Assembly: GCF_016586165.1 (NCBI RefSeq)
Contig: NZ_BCPR01000037.1
Coordinates: 1 to 46,920, forward strand
Source of the DNA: Dyella sp. EPa41
GTDB taxonomy: Bacteria; Pseudomonadota; Gammaproteobacteria; Xanthomonadales; Rhodanobacteraceae
Direction of reading: 5' to 3'
DNA length: 46,920 nucleotides
Below the pieces are notes generated by a model. The model had not been told where the DNA came from, did not search any database, and saw only the letters and a program-made list of their open reading frames with translations. The translations under genes and the position numbers were made by a program. The first letter of the stretch is position 1; each line of letters starts with the position of its first letter. Shown here in pieces: positions 43,736 to 46,920 of the stretch.

Positions 43736-44770
43736 ATGAAGGAAGCCAGCTCCACCCTGATGTTCCGCGAGGCCCACGAGACGGCCGCCGTGGTCGAGCG
43801 CCAGTTGCGCGAGAACGCACCGATCCTCGCGGCCCTGGGCGAACGTCTTCGCGCCAACCCGCCCCGCTTCATCGTCACCTGTGCACGCGGCAGTTCCGAT
43901 CACGCCGCCGCGTACGCCAAGTACGTATTCGAAACAAGGCTTGGCCTGATCACCGCCTCGGCCTCGCCGTCGATCTCCTCCATCTACGACGCCGACCTGC
44001 ACATGGACGGCGCCTTGTTCGTCGCCATCTCGCAGTCGGGCAAGAGCCCGGACCTGCTGCGCAGTGCGCAGGCCGCGAAGGATGCGGGTGCGCACGTGGT
44101 GGCGCTGGTGAACGTGGAAGACTCGCCGCTGGCGCAGATGGCCGACACCTTCGTGCCGCTGCGTGCGGGCCCGGAACTGAGCGTCGCCGCGACCAAGAGC
44201 TATCTCGCCACGCTGGCGGCGATCCTGCAGATGACCGCGCACTGGTGCAACGACGACGACCTGCACACCGCGGTGGCACGCCTGCCCGGTGACCTGCGCC
44301 AGGGTTGGGACTGCAACTGGAATGCGATGGTCGAAGGCCTGCGCGATACGCACAACCTGTTCGTGGTGGGGCGTGGTTTCGGCTTCGGCGCCGCGCTGGA
44401 AGCCGCGCTCAAGCTCAAGGAAACCTGCGGCCTGCATGCCGAAGCCTTCAGCGCCGCCGAAGTGAAGCATGGCCCGATGGCCTTGGTCGGCGAAGGGTTT
44501 CCCGTGCTGTTCTTCGCCCAGGATGACGGCACGCTGGAAAACACCATGGCGGTGGCGCGCGAGTTCCGCGCCCGCGGCGCCCGCGTCTTCGTCGCCGCGC
44601 CCGGCAATCATGATCCGGACAAGCTGCCGTTGCCCGAAGGCATCTCGCCCATCGTGACGCCGCTGCTTGCCGTGCAGAGCTTCTATCGCGCCGCCAGCGC
44701 GCTGTCGCTCGCGCGCGGCTACGACCCGGACGTGCCGCCGCATCTGCGCAAGGTGACGGAGACGATGTGA
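43736..44770 (+). CDS. nagB-II: Glucosamine-6-phosphate deaminase, NagB-II type (SIS domains)
   Basis: 344 residues with two SIS domains (about 40-170 and 205-330), homologous to the isomerase half of GlmS but lacking the glutaminase domain. Motifs include CARGSSDHAA, SQSGKSPDLL and KLKETCGLHAEAFSAAEVKHGP. It converts glucosamine-6-phosphate to fructose-6-phosphate and ammonia, replacing canonical NagB. The ATG at 43736 was preferred to the GTG at 43703 because STLMFREAHET is the usual family N-terminus; the ribosome site (GAGAAG) is weak. Its stop overlaps the nagA start by one base. Confidence 0.93.
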   Translation: MKEASSTLMFREAHETAAVVERQLRENAPILAALGERLRANPPRFIVTCARGSSDHAAAYAKYVFETRLGLITASASPSISSIYDADLHMDGALFVAISQSGKSPDLLRSAQAAKDAGAHVVALVNVEDSPLAQMADTFVPLRAGPELSVAATKSYLATLAAILQMTAHWCNDDDLHTAVARLPGDLRQGWDCNWNAMVEGLRDTHNLFVVGRGFGFGAALEAALKLKETCGLHAEAFSAAEVKHGPMALVGEGFPVLFFAQDDGTLENTMAVAREFRARGARVFVAAPGNHDPDKLPLPEGISPIVTPLLAVQSFYRAASALSLARGYDPDVPPHLRKVTETM

Positions 44771-45924
44771 TGAGCGCCCAAGCCACTGCCCTCGTCAACG
44801 CCCGCGTGCTTACCGACCACGGCCCGCAAGACGGCCTGGCCGTGCTGGTGCGCGGCGAGCGCATCGAAGCCGTCGTGCGCGCCGACGACGCGCGCGCAAC
44901 GGCCGCACAACGCCACGACCTCAAGGGCCGGCTGCTGCTGCCCGGCTTCATCGACGTGCAGGTCAACGGAGGTGGTGGCGTGCTGTTCAACGCCGAGCCC
45001 ACCGTCGACGCGCTCGCCACGATGGGTGCCGCGCATCGCAAGTTCGGCACCACCGGCTTCCTGCCCACGCTGATCACCGATACCGCCGACGTGATGCGCA
45101 AGGCGCTGGACGCCGTCGACGCGGCGATCGAGCAAGGCGTGCCGGGCGTGCTCGGCATCCATCTCGAAGGCCCGTTCCTCGCCACCGCGCGCAAGGGCAT
45201 TCACGACGCCAGCCTGTTCCGGCTGCCGGATGCGGAAGACATCGCCGCGATCACGCGCAACCGGCGCGGCGTGGTGATGCTCACGCTCGCGGTGGAAGAG
45301 GTTCCACTGGACACCATCCGCCAGCTCAGCGAAGCCGGCGTGCTCGTCGTCGCCGGCCACACCGCCGCCAGCTACGACACCACGCGTGCCGCGCTCGATG
45401 CGGGCGTGTGCGGCTTCACCCATCTCTACAACGCGATGACGCCGCTCGGCAGTCGCGAGCCCGGCGTGGTCGGCGCCGCGCTGGATGATCCCTACAGCTG
45501 GTGCGGCCTCATCGTCGACGGCCATCATGTGCATCCCGCGGCATTGCGCGTCGCCATCGCTGCCAAGGCGCGTGGCAAGAGCGTGCTGGTCACCGACGCG
45601 ATGCCGCCGGTTGGCGCCGACAGCCCCGAATACATACTCAATGGCCAGACCATCATCGCCCGCGACGGCATCTGCCAGAGCGATACCGGCGTACTCGCCG
45701 GCTCCGCGCTCGACATGGCGACGGGCGTGCGCAACCTCGTGAACATGGTCGGCCTGCCGCTGGCCGAAGCCTCGCGCATGGCGAGCGCCTATCCGGCCGC
45801 ATGGCTGGGCCTCGATCGCACCCATGGCCGCCTGGTGGCGGGGCAGCGGGCGGACTTCGCGGTGATGGATGAGGGGTTGATGGTGAGCGAGACGTGGATC
45901 GGTGGCGTGCGGTATGCCGGCTGA
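44770..45924 (+). CDS. nagA: N-acetylglucosamine-6-phosphate deacetylase
   Basis: 384 residues, amidohydrolase-fold metalloenzyme. It deacetylates GlcNAc-6-phosphate, giving glucosamine-6-phosphate for NagB-II. Metal and catalytic residues align with E. coli NagA: Glu133 in HLEGPFL, His197 in AGHTAAS, His218 in THLYNAM and Asp276 in VTDAMPP. The usual HxH is replaced by Gln64-Val-Asn66 (DVQVNGGGG), as in the single-metal E. coli enzyme. The ATG at 44770 shares one base with the nagB-II stop (TGATG). It is the last gene in the operon; only repeats follow. Confidence 0.95.
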   Translation: MSAQATALVNARVLTDHGPQDGLAVLVRGERIEAVVRADDARATAAQRHDLKGRLLLPGFIDVQVNGGGGVLFNAEPTVDALATMGAAHRKFGTTGFLPTLITDTADVMRKALDAVDAAIEQGVPGVLGIHLEGPFLATARKGIHDASLFRLPDAEDIAAITRNRRGVVMLTLAVEEVPLDTIRQLSEAGVLVVAGHTAASYDTTRAALDAGVCGFTHLYNAMTPLGSREPGVVGAALDDPYSWCGLIVDGHHVHPAALRVAIAAKARGKSVLVTDAMPPVGADSPEYILNGQTIIARDGICQSDTGVLAGSALDMATGVRNLVNMVGLPLAEASRMASAYPAAWLGLDRTHGRLVAGQRADFAVMDEGLMVSETWIGGVRYAG

Positions 45925-45968
45925 GGCATGCCCCGCTCCTGTCGCCGCGCATCCTTGAAGCACCCATT

Positions 45969-45991
45969 GTAGGAGCGCACCCAGTGCGCGA
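45969..45991 (+). repeat. REP element, unpaired
   Basis: Identical in 23 bp to the arms of pair A (2156). It is followed by CCGCCTTTCGCGCCGGT, also present after the copy at 46167, so the two form a direct repeat of about 40 bp. No inverted partner lies nearby. Confidence 0.8.
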
Positions 45992-46166
45992 CCGCCTTTC
46001 GCGCCGGTTTGCATGGTTCGCTCTTTCGGCAATGTCGTTTCAGGCGATTGCTATGTTTCGGCGACCTGGCTCGCCCGCTACCGAAAGGAGCCCTCGTGGG
46101 GCCGCGGGCTTTCAGATCGCCGTCGCGGCCCAGGTCACTTTCTCCTCACGTGACGTTCGTTCCCTT

Positions 46167-46189
46167 GTAGGAGCGCACCCAGTGCGCGA
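46167..46189 (+). repeat. REP element, unpaired direct copy
   Basis: Second copy of the 45969 element with the same 17 following bases. Downstream homology continues in patches (GACC-GGCTCGCC at 46063 and 46263; GTCACTTTCTC at 46133 and 46311), which suggests a diverged tandem duplication of about 200 bp. Confidence 0.78.
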
Positions 46190-46300
46190 CCGCCTTTCGC
46201 GCCGGTCTGCAGCACTCGTTCTTCAGCATGTAGTTGGTGATGTCTTAGTTGCTTTCTTCCGTGACCGGGCTCGCCTGCGGCGGGCTTCCGAGCCGCTGCC

Positions 46301-46530
46301 GCGGCCCGGGTCACTTTCTCTTGCTTGCCCAAGAGAAAGTAACCAAAGAGAAGGGCACCCCGCGTGGCGCTGTCTGGGCTACGCCCAGCCAGTCCGTGAG
46401 GGGCGGCCGGGCTTTTCGACCGGGCTCCTGCCCGGACGAAAAGTGCCCGACGTCCTGTCGGGCACCCCTGCGGGGCCTGCTCGTCCACCCCTCACCGCCC
46501 CACAGGGGTTGGTTGAAGGCTCGTGCCGCG
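46301..46530 (+). repeat. Structured intergenic element with consecutive hairpins
   Basis: Three hairpins occur in order. ACTTTCTCTTG pairs with CAAGAGAAAGT at 46313-46340, followed by the phrase AACCAAAGAGAAGG. CTTTTCG-CCGGGC pairs with GCCCGG-CGAAAAG at 46412-46443. GTGCCCGAC pairs with GTCGGGCAC at 46443-46465. Similar sequences with the AAAGTAACCAAAGA phrase recur in intergenic DNA of Xanthomonadaceae relatives, to my recollection. It encodes no protein that I recognise. It could be a non-autonomous element or a structured RNA. Confidence 0.55.
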
Positions 46531-46572
46531 GAGCGGCACATCGCGTCGCGACACCGGTGGCTGCGGTTCGTT

Positions 46573-46693
46573 GTGGGAGCGCACCCTGTGCGCGACCGTG
46601 GACTGACAGGGTTGCCTCGATCCGCGATGGTCGCGACGACGCAAGGCCAAGGCGCGTTGCAACGTTGCGGTCGCGCACTGGGTGCGCTCCCAC
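46573..46693. repeat. REP doublet, mixed arms
   Basis: Arms at 46573-46595 and 46671-46693 face each other, 75 bp apart. The left arm is the pair B subtype (CCTGTG). The right arm has the GTGGG head but the CCAGTG core of pair A, so the arms differ at one position. The interior ends with GCAACGTTGC, a 10-bp palindrome. Confidence 0.8.
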
Positions 46694-46736
46694 AGAGGTA
46701 GGAAGGAACTTCGCGAGCACCCACCCCTCACCCCAC

Positions 46737-46759
46737 CCCTCTCCCCGGAGGGGAGAGGG
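46737..46759. repeat. GC-rich palindromic intergenic repeat
   Basis: CCCTCTCCCC (46737-46746) pairs with GGGGAGAGGG (46750-46759) around a GGA loop, preceded by CCCCTCACCCCAC. This C-rich palindrome is common in high-GC proteobacterial intergenic DNA. No T-run follows in the direction of nagA transcription. Confidence 0.65.
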
Positions 46760-46920
46760 AGAAAAAACGGCGGTGCGGCGCGAATAGATCCCCTCAGGGC
46801 TCAACAACGTTGCCTTGAGTCCTCTTCGCTACGGCGCGTGGCGGTGTAGCGGCTACGTTCGAGGTAGTAACGAGCACGGCCCGACTGACCTCGGTCGTCC
46901 GACGCTCCTATCCCCCATAT

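Larger units (their letters stand above)
45925..46920. other. Gene-free repeat cluster at the window end
   Basis: 996 bp with no credible gene. It contains two direct REP copies, a multi-hairpin element, a REP doublet and a GC-rich palindrome, annotated separately. The last 100 bp show nothing recognisable. Confidence 0.75.

Noticed and set aside
45969-46189. Direct repeats as a possible CRISPR
   Set aside because: Only two copies about 200 bp apart, no regular spacers, and the repeat unit is the genome's common REP.
45894-46787. 297-codon frame after nagA
   Set aside because: It consists of REP and other repeats and repeats its own peptide (VGAHPVRDRLSRR); no family resemblance.

Overview
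The window is high-GC DNA with dense, overlapping operons. It has two large TonB-dependent receptors with secreted glycoside hydrolases, a Xanthomonas-style N-acetylglucosamine (GlcNAc) gene set and many 23-bp REP repeats. This fits a gammaproteobacterium of the Xanthomonadales/Lysobacterales, most likely Rhodanobacteraceae (Dyella, Luteibacter or Rhodanobacter-like). The lineage is inferred from gene content; no rRNA or tRNA gene is present to confirm it.

Layout. 1-5345: a truncated glycerophosphodiester phosphodiesterase, a secreted alpha/beta hydrolase, two REP hairpin doublets, a lipoprotein alkaline phosphatase and a secreted esterase. 5359-13356 (minus strand): galM, a clan GH-A hydrolase, a TonB-dependent receptor, a GH93-like beta-propeller enzyme and a frameshifted GH43, forming a carbohydrate utilisation operon with arabinan-type enzymes. 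13762-21950 (plus strand, divergent): dgoR-dgoK-dgoA-dgoD, an aldose dehydrogenase, an SMP-30 lactonase, a GalP-type symporter and a second GH93-like enzyme carrying a ricin-type lectin domain. The two halves share a 405-bp intergenic region with FadR/GntR-type half-sites. Together they look like one arabinogalactan or arabinan system: receptor uptake, periplasmic trimming, anomer conversion, proton symport, then oxidation and cleavage by the De Ley-Doudoroff route.

22206-23585 encodes a PAS-GAF-GGDEF diguanylate cyclase. 23821-26150 is a secreted isoamylase broken by a single-base frameshift.

26256-45924 is a GlcNAc/chitooligosaccharide locus in two halves. The minus-strand half runs glk/nagK, TonB-dependent receptor, GH9, GH20, nagX. 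The plus-strand half runs nagP, a LacI regulator, nagB-II, nagA. Both halves start at promoters whose -35 box lies within the same 14-bp palindrome. Between them sits a complete 5-oxoproline operon (pxpB-pxpC-pxpA, DUF969, DUF979, pcp). Additional imperfect copies of the palindrome lie at both edges of this insert.

Gene-free stretches over 300 bp: 13357-13761 (divergent regulatory region), 35499-36048 (promoters, operators, one REP variant), 40852-41285 (two operators and the nagP promoter), and 45925-46920 (repeats only: REP sequences, a structured multi-hairpin element and a GC-rich palindrome). I found no tRNA, rRNA, CRISPR array, insertion sequence or transposase.
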